64,000 nucleotides of DNA from Solidesulfovibrio alcoholivorans DSM 5433 (GTDB taxonomy: Bacteria; Desulfobacterota; Desulfovibrionia; Desulfovibrionales; Desulfovibrionaceae). The notes below the pieces were generated by a model. The model was not told the origin of the DNA. It did not search any database and saw nothing but the letters and a program-made list of their open reading frames with translations. Positions 44,090 to 51,294 of this stretch are shown piece after piece (position 1 is the stretch's first letter; each line of letters starts with the position of its first letter). The DNA lies in the NCBI RefSeq assembly GCF_000702665.1, contig NZ_JNJA01000007.1:62001-126000 (forward strand), written 5' to 3'. A program made the position numbers and the translations under genes.

Positions 44090-46552
44090 GTGTTTTCCAA
44101 GGAACTCTTTCGACGTTGGACCTACCAGGTCTTTGCCCCGGGCGTGCTGCTGCGGGAAAAGTACAACGCCTTCCGGGAACTTTTGCGTTTCGACGACCTG
44201 TGCCTGGAGCTCATCGCCGCCGTGGAGGACGTCCATTACGGCTCGGCCGTGGCGGACTGGGCCAGAGTCGCCCACCTGACCAGGCGGCTGCGCCTGTCGG
44301 TGTCGGAAATGGTCGCGCGCCTGGGGCGGCTGTCGCCGAGCAGGCACCTGGACCTGGCCGAGTACGCCAAGAAGGTGGATTTTTACGTCCAGATGGCCCT
44401 GGACGTGCCCGCCGGGGACATGGCCGCGCCCTTCGTGCGCCCCCTGGAAGCACTGGCAGGCGATGCGGACACAGCCGGCGGCAAGGCCGCCAACCTGGCC
44501 CGGGCCGCCGCGGCGGGCGTGCCCGTGCCCCCGGGCTTCACGGTGACCACGGGCGCGTTCCGCTATTTCCTGGAAGCCTGCGAACTGCGCCCCAAGATCA
44601 ACCGCCACCTGCGCCGCGTGGACCTTTCCCGGCCGGGCGACGTGGCCGAGGCCGCGGCCGCCATCCGCGAACTCGTGCTCGGCGCGGTCCTGCCCGAGGA
44701 AATCGCCGTCCCCCTTGGCGACGCGGCCAAGGCCCTGGCCGCCAACCCCGGCGGCGAGCCGCTGCTGCTCGCCGCGCGCAGCTCGGCCGTGGCCGAGGAC
44801 GGCCGCGCCTCCTTCGCCGGCCAGTACGAAAGCCTGCTGCACGTCGCGCCGGACGACGCCGCGAAAGCCTACCAGCGCGTGGTCGCGGGCAAGTACGCGG
44901 CCAAGGCCATCACCTACCGGGTGCTCACCGGCTACGCCGACGAGGAAACGCCCATGGCGGTCCTGTACCTGCCCATGCTGCCGGCCGCGGCCTCGGGCGT
45001 GCTCTACACGCGCGACAGCGGCGACCCGGGCGCGCCCATGGCCGTCTACGCCGTGCCGGGCCTCGGCGGCGCGCTGGTCGAGGGCGCGACCAGCCCCGAA
45101 CGCCTGGTGCTGTCCCACGACCCGCCGCATTTCCTCCTCGACCGCGCAAGCCTCGACGGCGAGGTGCTCGCCGAAAAGCAGGCCACCCGCCTCGCCGGTC
45201 TCGGGCTTTCCCTGGAAAAGGCCTTTGGCGCGCCTCAGGACATCGAATGGGTGCAAACGCCCGGCCGCGAACTGTTCGTCGTGCAATCCCGGCCCATGGC
45301 CGTCGAATCCGAGGAAGAGACCGCGCCGCAGGCCGCGCCCCGGGAGCGCCCGGGCATCGCGCCTCTCGTCTCCGGCGGCCAGCGGGCCTCGGGCGGGGCG
45401 GCCGCCGGCACGGTGCTTTTCGCCGCCACGGTCCTCGACGTGGACGCCATCGTGCCGGGCACGGTGCTGGTCACGCCCACGCTGCCGACCACGCTCGCCC
45501 GGGTCGTGGACAGGCTGGCCGCGGTGGTCGCGCTTTCCGGCAGCCGCGCCGGGCATTTCGCCTCCGTGGCCCGGGAATTCGGCGTGCCGGTGCTGACGGG
45601 TGTGACCGACGCCTTCGAGTCCCTGCACGAAGGCGAAGTCGCGACCGTGGACGCCGACGCCGGGGCCGTGTACCGCGGCCGCGTGGAGGGGCTGCTCACC
45701 CGGCCGCGCCAGGCGCGCGCCGACGCCGGGTCGCCGGTCGCCGCGCGCCTGGCCCGCCTCGTGCCGCTGCTTGCCTCGCTGACCCTGACCGACCCCACCT
45801 CCCCGGATTTCACCCCGGCCAAGGTCCGCTCGCTGCACGACGTGGTGCGCTTCGCCCACGAAAAGGCCGTGACCGAGATGTTCGCCCTGGTCGGCGACGA
45901 CGCGCGCGGCATGGCCTCGGCGCGCAAGGTCAAAAGCGGGCTTCCCATGAGCATGTACGTGCTCGACCTCGGTGGCGGCGTGTTCGAGTCCGCGGCGGCG
46001 GACAAGGAACTGCGCCCGGACCAGATCAGGAGCGCGCCCATGTGGGCGCTGTGGGCGGGGCTCGCGGCCGAGGACGCGCCCTGGCCCGAGGGGCCGCCCA
46101 TCACCGACGACGTCGCGCTCGACCGCACGAATGCCGGCATCTTCCTCGGCGAGGACCGGCACCTGGCCAGCTACGCCGTCATTTCCGACGTCTACGCCCA
46201 CGTCATGCTGCGCTTCGGCTACCACTTCACCGTGGTGGACGCGCTGTGCGGGCCCAAGGAGAACCAGAACTTCGTCCATTTCCGCTTCAAGGGCGGCGGA
46301 GCGGACATCGCCCGCCGGGCGCTGCGGCTTTCCTGCGTGCGCCGGGTGCTCGCCCATTTCGGCTTCGAGGTCCGCGTCACGGGCGATCTGCTCGACGCGA
46401 CGCTGGCGCGCATTCCGGAGCACGTGGCGCAAAAACGCCTGGCCATGCTCGGCTGCCTGCTCGCGGCCACACGTCTGCTCGACATCCGGCTGGAGGACAC
46501 GGCCGCGGGCGACGCCTGGGTGGACGCCTTCATCGAACGCACCGACCGTTGA
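44090..46552 (+). CDS. PEP-synthase-like protein lacking the PEP-binding barrel
   Basis: An 820-residue protein starting at GTG. After ~110 novel residues it has the ATP-grasp PPDK N-terminal domain (TAGGKAANLARAAAAGVPVP, then ARSSAVAEDGRASFAGQYES and FVVQSRPM). Next is the phosphohistidine swivelling domain (~440-530) with the mobile His in SGSRAGHFASVAREFGVP. The usual C-terminal PEP/pyruvate TIM barrel is missing. In its place are ~290 residues (e.g. SGLPMSMYVLDLGGGVFESA; GKENQNFVHFRFKGG-like GPKENQNFVHFRFKGG) that I do not recognise. It could phosphorylate its His from ATP and pass phosphate to an unknown acceptor. Its position behind a two-component pair and before a phosphatase suggests a signalling or regulated phosphotransfer role. 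Confidence 0.75.
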   Translation: MFSKELFRRWTYQVFAPGVLLREKYNAFRELLRFDDLCLELIAAVEDVHYGSAVADWARVAHLTRRLRLSVSEMVARLGRLSPSRHLDLAEYAKKVDFYVQMALDVPAGDMAAPFVRPLEALAGDADTAGGKAANLARAAAAGVPVPPGFTVTTGAFRYFLEACELRPKINRHLRRVDLSRPGDVAEAAAAIRELVLGAVLPEEIAVPLGDAAKALAANPGGEPLLLAARSSAVAEDGRASFAGQYESLLHVAPDDAAKAYQRVVAGKYAAKAITYRVLTGYADEETPMAVLYLPMLPAAASGVLYTRDSGDPGAPMAVYAVPGLGGALVEGATSPERLVLSHDPPHFLLDRASLDGEVLAEKQATRLAGLGLSLEKAFGAPQDIEWVQTPGRELFVVQSRPMAVESEEETAPQAAPRERPGIAPLVSGGQRASGGAAAGTVLFAATVLDVDAIVPGTVLVTPTLPTTLARVVDRLAAVVALSGSRAGHFASVAREFGVPVLTGVTDAFESLHEGEVATVDADAGAVYRGRVEGLLTRPRQARADAGSPVAARLARLVPLLASLTLTDPTSPDFTPAKVRSLHDVVRFAHEKAVTEMFALVGDDARGMASARKVKSGLPMSMYVLDLGGGVFESAAADKELRPDQIRSAPMWALWAGLAAEDAPWPEGPPITDDVALDRTNAGIFLGEDRHLASYAVISDVYAHVMLRFGYHFTVVDALCGPKENQNFVHFRFKGGGADIARRALRLSCVRRVLAHFGFEVRVTGDLLDATLARIPEHVAQKRLAMLGCLLAATRLLDIRLEDTAAGDAWVDAFIERTDR

Positions 46553-46557
46553 CCGTC

Positions 46558-47625
46558 ATGGCCGAAAAACCCGCCGCGCACGCCTATCCCCTGACCTGGG
46601 TCACGGACCATCTGGCCGTCGGCGGCGCGCCCATGTCCCACGAACAGCTCGCGTCCCTCAAGGAACAGGGCATCACGGCCATCCTCAACCTGTGCGCGGA
46701 ATTCTGCGACCTGCACGACATCGAGGCCGCCGCCGGCTTCGAGGTCCGCTACCTGCCCGTCGCCGACGAGCAGGCCCCGGACCTCGCCGCCCTGGAATCG
46801 GCCCTGGCCTGGCTCGACGAGGCCATCTACCTCGGCAAGAAGGTGCTCATCCACTGCCGCCACGGCATCGGCCGTACGGGCACGGTCCTAAACGCCTACC
46901 TGCTGCGCCGGGGCCTGGGCCACAAGCTGGCCGCAAGGGTGCTGCGGCCCCTGCGCTCCAAGCCCGCGAACTTCGACCAGTGGTGGACCATCCGGCGCTA
47001 CGGCAAGGCGGCGGGCAGGCTCACCATCCGCGAACCGCGCCTGGAATGCGGCCACCTCGTGGACCTGCATCCGTTCCTGGCCGATTACGCCGCCCTGGTG
47101 GCCGCCGCGCGCATGGCCGCGAAAAACCTGCCCCGCTGCGGCCGCGACCACGCCCGCTGCTGCCGCCGGCCCCTGTTCCTGTCGCTGATCGAGGCCGTGC
47201 ACGTGAGCAACCGCATCAACGTCGGCCTTTCCAGCGAAACGCGGCTGGCCGTGATCGAGGAGGCGGCCGCGGCCGCGCGCGAGATGGAGGACCTCGCCCG
47301 GCGCTACGGCGCGGGCAGCGCGCACTGCCTGTCCTCCTGGGCGCGGCTGTGCCCTCTTTCCCGAGAGGGCGTATGCCTGATTTTCGCCAATCGCCCCATC
47401 GCCTGCATCCTCTCCGGCATGGAACAGGCGGCCGAGGCGGCGCTTTGGGAAACGACCCTCGAACCCGGGCTTTCCCGGCTGTCGGGACAGGTGTTCCTGG
47501 CGCTCGCCGGCTCCCTCGGCGACGCGAGCCTGCCCCGCTTCCCCCTGCCCGACGTGGTCTCGGGACGCTACGTGTCCGCGGTGTTCAAGTACCTGCTGGC
47601 ACTGGCGGGCAGAGCCCGTCGTTGA
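46558..47625 (+). CDS. Dual-specificity phosphatase fused to a YkgJ-like Cys domain
   Basis: A 355-residue protein. The N-terminal half (~1-155) is a cysteine-dependent dual-specificity phosphatase with the P-loop signature HCRHGIGRTG (~100-109), an upstream general-acid region VADEQAP and a WWTIRRYG end. The C-terminal half carries a YkgJ-type (CxxxCC) metal-chelating pattern: CGHLV, CGRDHARCCRRPLF and LCPLSREGVCLIFANRPIAC. The fusion suggests redox or metal control of the phosphatase. It follows the PEP-synthase-like gene by 5 bases, making the phosphohistidine or another phosphate on that protein an attractive but unproven substrate. Confidence 0.85.
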   Translation: MAEKPAAHAYPLTWVTDHLAVGGAPMSHEQLASLKEQGITAILNLCAEFCDLHDIEAAAGFEVRYLPVADEQAPDLAALESALAWLDEAIYLGKKVLIHCRHGIGRTGTVLNAYLLRRGLGHKLAARVLRPLRSKPANFDQWWTIRRYGKAAGRLTIREPRLECGHLVDLHPFLADYAALVAAARMAAKNLPRCGRDHARCCRRPLFLSLIEAVHVSNRINVGLSSETRLAVIEEAAAAAREMEDLARRYGAGSAHCLSSWARLCPLSREGVCLIFANRPIACILSGMEQAAEAALWETTLEPGLSRLSGQVFLALAGSLGDASLPRFPLPDVVSGRYVSAVFKYLLALAGRARR

Positions 47626-47678
47626 CCGTGCCCGCCCCCCCGGGCTACAAACCCCGGACGTCTCGCCAAGGAGGTCAC

Positions 47679-48050
47679 ATGGCCGAGGATTTCAGGACGC
47701 TGCTCATGGAGTCGGACCGTCTGGAGGACGGGGACCGCTGGTTCGGGGACATCCAGATCGGCGGCTGGTTCTATTTTTCCGCCCAGGCCGGCCCGTTTCA
47801 CGAAAGCCGCCCCAAGACCCTCCAAGGCCCCATGGGCTACGAATCCTTCGAACTGCGCCTGCAATCCGTCAGCGGCGTCATCAGCTACGGCCGCCACGGG
47901 GCCTGGGAGGAACTTTCCGCCAAGCCCTGGGCGGCGCTCTTCAGCCAGGACGGCCCCACGCTCATGCGCGCCCCGGACGTGCCCGTGGCCACCTGCCAGC
48001 GGATCTACGAGGACCTGCTGGAATACGCGCGCACGCATCCCCTGCCCTAG
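47679..48050 (+). CDS. Hypothetical protein, 123 aa
   Basis: A small soluble protein of unknown function with an excellent AAGGAGG ribosome-binding site 5 bases before the ATG. It begins MAEDFRTLLMESDRLEDGDR and has an aromatic-rich middle (IGGWFYFSAQAGPF) and a helical C-terminus with one Cys. It has no membrane segment. It may be the last gene of the preceding operon (53-base gap). Two GC hairpins follow. Confidence 0.6.
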   Translation: MAEDFRTLLMESDRLEDGDRWFGDIQIGGWFYFSAQAGPFHESRPKTLQGPMGYESFELRLQSVSGVISYGRHGAWEELSAKPWAALFSQDGPTLMRAPDVPVATCQRIYEDLLEYARTHPLP

Positions 48051-48109
48051 GCGCTGCTTCCCCGCGCGCCGGCTTCGCCGGCCCGCCTTGCGCATCCGGT
48101 CCCAGTTCT

Positions 48110-48133
48110 CCGGCGACGCCCCGGCGTCGCCGG
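48110..48133 (+). terminator. GC hairpin, probable terminator
   Basis: CCGGCGACGCC-CC-GGCGTCGCCGG is a perfect 11-bp inverted repeat, followed after a few bases by a weak T-rich run (TTTCTTGTTCTTT). A second small hairpin, GCCGGC-TTC-GCCGGC, lies at 48067-48081. Together they insulate the next gene. Confidence 0.5.
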
Positions 48134-48144
48134 CTGGAAGTTTC

Positions 48145-48173
48145 TTGTTCTTTCAATAGATATTTTCTATTGA
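48145..48173 (+). promoter_or_regulatory. Promoter of the DsrE-like selenoprotein gene
   Basis: TTGTTC (48145-48150), a 17-base spacer and TATTGA (48168-48173), in an island of AT-rich sequence inside GC-rich DNA. Transcription would start near 48,180, about 15 bases before the ATG. Confidence 0.65.
48154..48172. promoter_or_regulatory. Palindromic operator overlapping the promoter
   Basis: CAATAGA-TATTT-TCTATTG is a perfect 7+7 bp inverted repeat lying across the spacer and -10 element, the classic position for a repressor. The cognate regulator is unknown. An Rrf2-type regulator is encoded at 54,994-55,437, but nothing links the two. Confidence 0.6.
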
Positions 48174-48194
48174 TTGTGACGAGAGGCATCGACT

Positions 48195-48515
48195 ATGCAA
48201 ATACTTATCATCCTTTCCAGTCCGGACCCCGAAATCAAATGGAACGCCGTGCGGCTCGGCAATTTCCTGCTCAACAAGGGCGAAGAGGTCACCATCTTCC
48301 TGAACGGACCGGCCGTGGACCTGCTGGCCGGGGACAGCGCGGCCCTGCCCATCGCGGCCGAGGCAAAACTCTTCGGATTGAGCGAAGGCCGGCTCGCCGC
48401 CTGAGGCAAATGCCTGGGCATCCACGGAGTGGAAGCCGAAGCGCCGGTTTCGTTGTCCAACATGCAGTTCCTCTATGACCAGATGCGGATTGCGGACAAG
48501 ATCCTGTCGTATTGA
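48195..48515 (+). CDS. DsrE-family selenoprotein (in-frame TGA = Sec at codon 70)
   Basis: The frame reads MQILIILSSPDPEIKWNAVR and on to codon 69, then TGA (48402-48404), then GKCLGIHGVEAEAPVSLSNM to a final TGA at 48515, 106 codons in all. DsrE-family proteins of this type have a strand-turn ending in CGxC followed by LKIRG-like residues and a C-terminal ADKVV(T/S)F. Here the C-terminal part (MRIADKILSY) is intact and the TGA falls exactly on the first Cys of CGxC, giving UGKC. A SECIS-like hairpin follows at the right distance. GAGAGG lies 8 bases before the ATG. Read conventionally, the product would be a 69-residue truncation lacking the redox motif. It is a small cytoplasmic protein probably handling sulfur or selenium redox chemistry. 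Confidence 0.82.
48417..48437 (+). promoter_or_regulatory. Putative bacterial SECIS element
   Basis: GGC-A-TCCAC-GGA-GTGGA-A-GCC: a 5-bp apical stem, an A-A mismatch and 3 more pairs, with a GGA apical loop starting 21 bases after the TGA. A short stem capped by a loop with G in the first two positions, ~16-37 bases after UGA, is the known bacterial SECIS pattern recognised by SelB. Confidence 0.7.
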
Positions 48516-48578
48516 ACAGAAAATCGGTATGCGGCCGTCCGCGTTGCCAACGTCGGCGGCCCGCGCTATAGCCCGGAA

Positions 48579-49733
48579 ATGAACGATTCCACGCGGCTTC
48601 CCGGGCGTTTCGCGGTCCTTTGTTGCGTGCTTGCGGTCCTTTTCGGCCTTTCCGGCTGCGCCGGCGTCGAGACGCCGGCTCCCGAAACGCCCAAGTCCCG
48701 CGCCGCCGCGCCGACGCCGCCGCCGACCGGGCTTTTCAGCCAGGCCGCGCCGACCACCCCCTGGAACACGCGCATCTCCCCGGCCAGCCAGCAGATCACG
48801 AGCTTCGCCGCCCTGGCCCCGGCCGTGGACCGCTCCATCGCCTACACGGCGCGAAAGCCCGCCGGAGCCGTGGCCGTGGACCGTCCCGGCGCGACCATGA
48901 CCTGGGGCCAGCTTCACCAGACGCTGGTCACGTTCCGCCGCATCCTGCCCGAACTCGACCGCGACCCGTCGCTCCTTTCCAAATATTTCAAATGGACGCC
49001 GCTCGATTCCGACACGCTCCTCACCGGCTACTACGAGCCCGAAATCGAGGTTTCGCGCACTTCCCACGGCCCCTACGTCTGGCCCATCTACCGCAACCCG
49101 GGGGCGCTTGCCAAAAAGCACAGCCGCGAGGCCATCGACTACCACGGCGCGCTGCGCGGCCGGGGACTCGAAATCGGCTGGGCCAAGGACCCCATCGCGG
49201 TCTTTTTCCTGCACGTCCAGGGCTCGGGCAAACTGCGCTTCGTGGAGGACGGCTCCACGGTCTACGCGCTGTTCGGCGGCAACAACGGCCACCGCTACGT
49301 GGGCGTGGGCCGGGTGATGGTCAACCGGGGCTGCTTTCCCGAGGAAGAGATGAGCATGCAGCGCATCCGCCGCTACCTCGAGGAGCATCCGTCGGAGATG
49401 CGGGAATACCTGACTTCCAACCCGAGCTACATCTTCTTCAAGGAATCGCAGACCCCGCCCGTGGGCGCCATGGGCGCGCCGGTCACGCCCCACGCCAGCG
49501 TGGCCGTGGACCCGGGATTCGTGCCCTACGGCACGTTGCTCGCCGTCGACGGCGACCTGCCCGGCTTTCCCGGGCCCGCGCCGGAACGCTTCACGGGCTT
49601 CGTCATGGCCCAGGACACGGGCTGCATGCGCGGCAACCACTTCGACCTCTACCTCGGACCGGGAGCCAAGGCCGCCCATCAGGCCGGGCTCATGAAGGGC
49701 ACGGCCAAGGCCTACGTCCTCATGCTCCGCTAG
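48579..49733 (+). CDS. mltA: Membrane-bound lytic transglycosylase A
   Basis: A 384-residue outer-membrane lipoprotein with lipobox LFGLSGC. The MltA barrel shows LLTGYYEPEIEVSRT, IAVFFLHVQGSGKLRF, GHRYVGVGRVMV and MREYLTSNPSYIFFKES. The 3D-type C-terminal domain has GFVMAQDTGCMRGNHFDLYL containing the catalytic Asp. It cleaves peptidoglycan, producing 1,6-anhydromuropeptides. A ~30-residue Pro/Ala linker follows the lipid anchor. It is followed 8 bases later by the RsbU-type regulator gene. Confidence 0.95.
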   Translation: MNDSTRLPGRFAVLCCVLAVLFGLSGCAGVETPAPETPKSRAAAPTPPPTGLFSQAAPTTPWNTRISPASQQITSFAALAPAVDRSIAYTARKPAGAVAVDRPGATMTWGQLHQTLVTFRRILPELDRDPSLLSKYFKWTPLDSDTLLTGYYEPEIEVSRTSHGPYVWPIYRNPGALAKKHSREAIDYHGALRGRGLEIGWAKDPIAVFFLHVQGSGKLRFVEDGSTVYALFGGNNGHRYVGVGRVMVNRGCFPEEEMSMQRIRRYLEEHPSEMREYLTSNPSYIFFKESQTPPVGAMGAPVTPHASVAVDPGFVPYGTLLAVDGDLPGFPGPAPERFTGFVMAQDTGCMRGNHFDLYLGPGAKAAHQAGLMKGTAKAYVLMLR

Positions 49734-49741
49734 GCCGCGCC

Positions 49742-50860
49742 ATGCCCTGCGTGCTCATCGCCGACGACAACCCCCTGTTTCGCGAGCTGCTCAAACGGCA
49801 CGTGACCGGGACCTTCGGCTACGAGGTGGTGGAGGCGGAAAACGGGGCCGAGGCCGTGGCCCTCGCGCCGCAGGTGCGCCCTGACCTGATCCTGCTCGAC
49901 CTCATGATGCCGGGCACCGACGGCATCGAGGCCACGCGGCGCATCCGGGAGCTGCCCGGGTTTGGCGACGTGCCCATCGTGCTGCTTTCGGCCGAACCCG
50001 ACCGGCGCAAATGGGCCGAGGCGCTGGCGGCCGGGGCCAACGATTTCGTGTCCAAGCCCTACCACCCCGGGGAACTGGCGGCCCGGCTGGCGCTGCACCT
50101 CAAGCTCTCCCTGCTCGGCCGCGAACTGCGCAACCAAAACGCCCTGTTTTCCCGGGAACGCTACCTGGCCGGCTGCGTGCAGCGCCAGCTTTTGCCCAAG
50201 GACCTGGACTTCGAGGGGTTCGCATCGGCCGCGGTGTACCAGGCCCAGGAGCAGGTCGGCGGGGATTTCTACGAAGCCTGGGACGACGGCTCGGGCGTGT
50301 ACATGCTCATGGCCGACATCTCCGGCCACGGGGCCTCGGCGGCCATGCTCATGGCCGTGTGCAAGGGGCTTTTTCTGTCGCTCAAGGCGGCGAGGCTTTC
50401 CCCGGCCAAGATCGTGTCGCGGCTCAACAGGCTGTTGTGCGACCTGCTCGAAGGCGGCGACCTGGACATGTTCGTGACCATGATCCTGTGCCGCATCGAC
50501 CGCGCCACGCCCGTGCTGGAGGCGGTTTCGGCCGGGCATGTCCCGGCCTTCGTCATCGGGGAGCAGCGCCTTCGGGAAATCGTGTCCACCGGCCCGGCGC
50601 TCGGCATCATCCCGGAGTTCGAATGGACCGGGACGGTGGTGCCGTTTCGGCCCGGGGAGACGCTGTTCCACTACACCGACGGCCTGACGGAATTGCGCTC
50701 GCCCGCGGGCGAATTTTTCGGCGACGCGCGCCTGCGCGCCCTGCTGCGGCCGGACCGTTCGCCCAAGGACCTCATCGGCGAGGTCATCGAGGCGGCCCTG
50801 CCCTTTTGCAAGGGCACGCTCCACGACGACCTGGCCATGACCGCGCTGCGCCGGCTGTAG
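49742..50860 (+). CDS. Response regulator with SpoIIE/RsbU phosphatase output
   Basis: A 372-residue protein. An N-terminal receiver (~1-122: VLIADDNPLFRELLK, phospho-Asp in LILLDLMMPGTDG, Lys in FVSKPYHPGE) is joined by a helical linker to a PP2C/SpoIIE domain. The phosphatase motifs are QEQVGGDFYEAWDDGSG, LMADISGHGASAAMLMA and LFHYTDGLTELRSP. Phosphorylation should switch on a Ser/Thr phosphatase. The convergent neighbouring STAS antagonist (50,876-51,220) is the obvious substrate candidate in a partner-switching circuit. Confidence 0.93.
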   Translation: MPCVLIADDNPLFRELLKRHVTGTFGYEVVEAENGAEAVALAPQVRPDLILLDLMMPGTDGIEATRRIRELPGFGDVPIVLLSAEPDRRKWAEALAAGANDFVSKPYHPGELAARLALHLKLSLLGRELRNQNALFSRERYLAGCVQRQLLPKDLDFEGFASAAVYQAQEQVGGDFYEAWDDGSGVYMLMADISGHGASAAMLMAVCKGLFLSLKAARLSPAKIVSRLNRLLCDLLEGGDLDMFVTMILCRIDRATPVLEAVSAGHVPAFVIGEQRLREIVSTGPALGIIPEFEWTGTVVPFRPGETLFHYTDGLTELRSPAGEFFGDARLRALLRPDRSPKDLIGEVIEAALPFCKGTLHDDLAMTALRRL

Positions 50861-50875
50861 CGCCGGGAAGCGCGG

Positions 50876-51220
50876 TCAGCCGCACAGCCGCGCCACGGCC
50901 GCTTCCCGGTCGGGGAACGCCTCGAAGAGGGTGCCGAGCGTCACCACGCGGATGATTTTCTCCACATGGGGATGCAGGTTGCACACGCCGAGCCGGCCGC
51001 CCCGGCCGACCACCGCCTTGCGCATGCTCACCATCGCCCCGATGGCCTTGCTGTCGAGAAACGTCACCCGGCCGAGGTCGAGAATCAGTTCCCGAGCGTT
51101 GGCGGCCTCGTAGCGCATAAGCACCGCGTCCTTGAATTCCTCGCTCACCGTATGGTCCACTTCCGCGGCGAGCACGCCGACCACCAGACACGCGCCTTCC
51201 CGGGTCACGGACAGTTCCAT
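50876..51220 (-). CDS. STAS-domain anti-sigma-factor antagonist
   Basis: A 114-residue SpoIIAA/RsbV-like protein. Strands VTREGACLVVGVLA and ARELILDLGRVTFLDSKAIG carry the phosphorylatable Ser in the DSKAIG position of the family DSxGxG box, followed by a MVSMRKAVVGRGGRLGVCN helix-strand. The ATG at 51220 matches family length; longer frames extend without homology. When dephosphorylated, presumably by the convergent RsbU-type phosphatase, it would bind an anti-sigma or kinase partner. No such kinase is adjacent. Confidence 0.85.
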   Translation of the reverse strand: MELSVTREGACLVVGVLAAEVDHTVSEEFKDAVLMRYEAANARELILDLGRVTFLDSKAIGAMVSMRKAVVGRGGRLGVCNLHPHVEKIIRVVTLGTLFEAFPDREAAVARLCG

Positions 51221-51294
51221 GGGGCACCTCGCGGGGTTTCGCCGTAAACGCAAGGCGGTTTTCGGAAAACGGGCACAGCGCCCGCGGCGCGGCG

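Noticed and set aside
48402-48404. Interpretation of the DsrE-family gene as a simple nonsense pseudogene
   Set aside because: The frame, family signature and C-terminus remain intact after the TGA, the codon replaces exactly the redox Cys, and a SECIS-like hairpin follows. Decay would not be expected to hit that codon alone.
48153-49679. 508-codon minus-strand frame opposite the selenoprotein and mltA
   Set aside because: It is antisense to strongly recognised mltA and has shadow-like composition.
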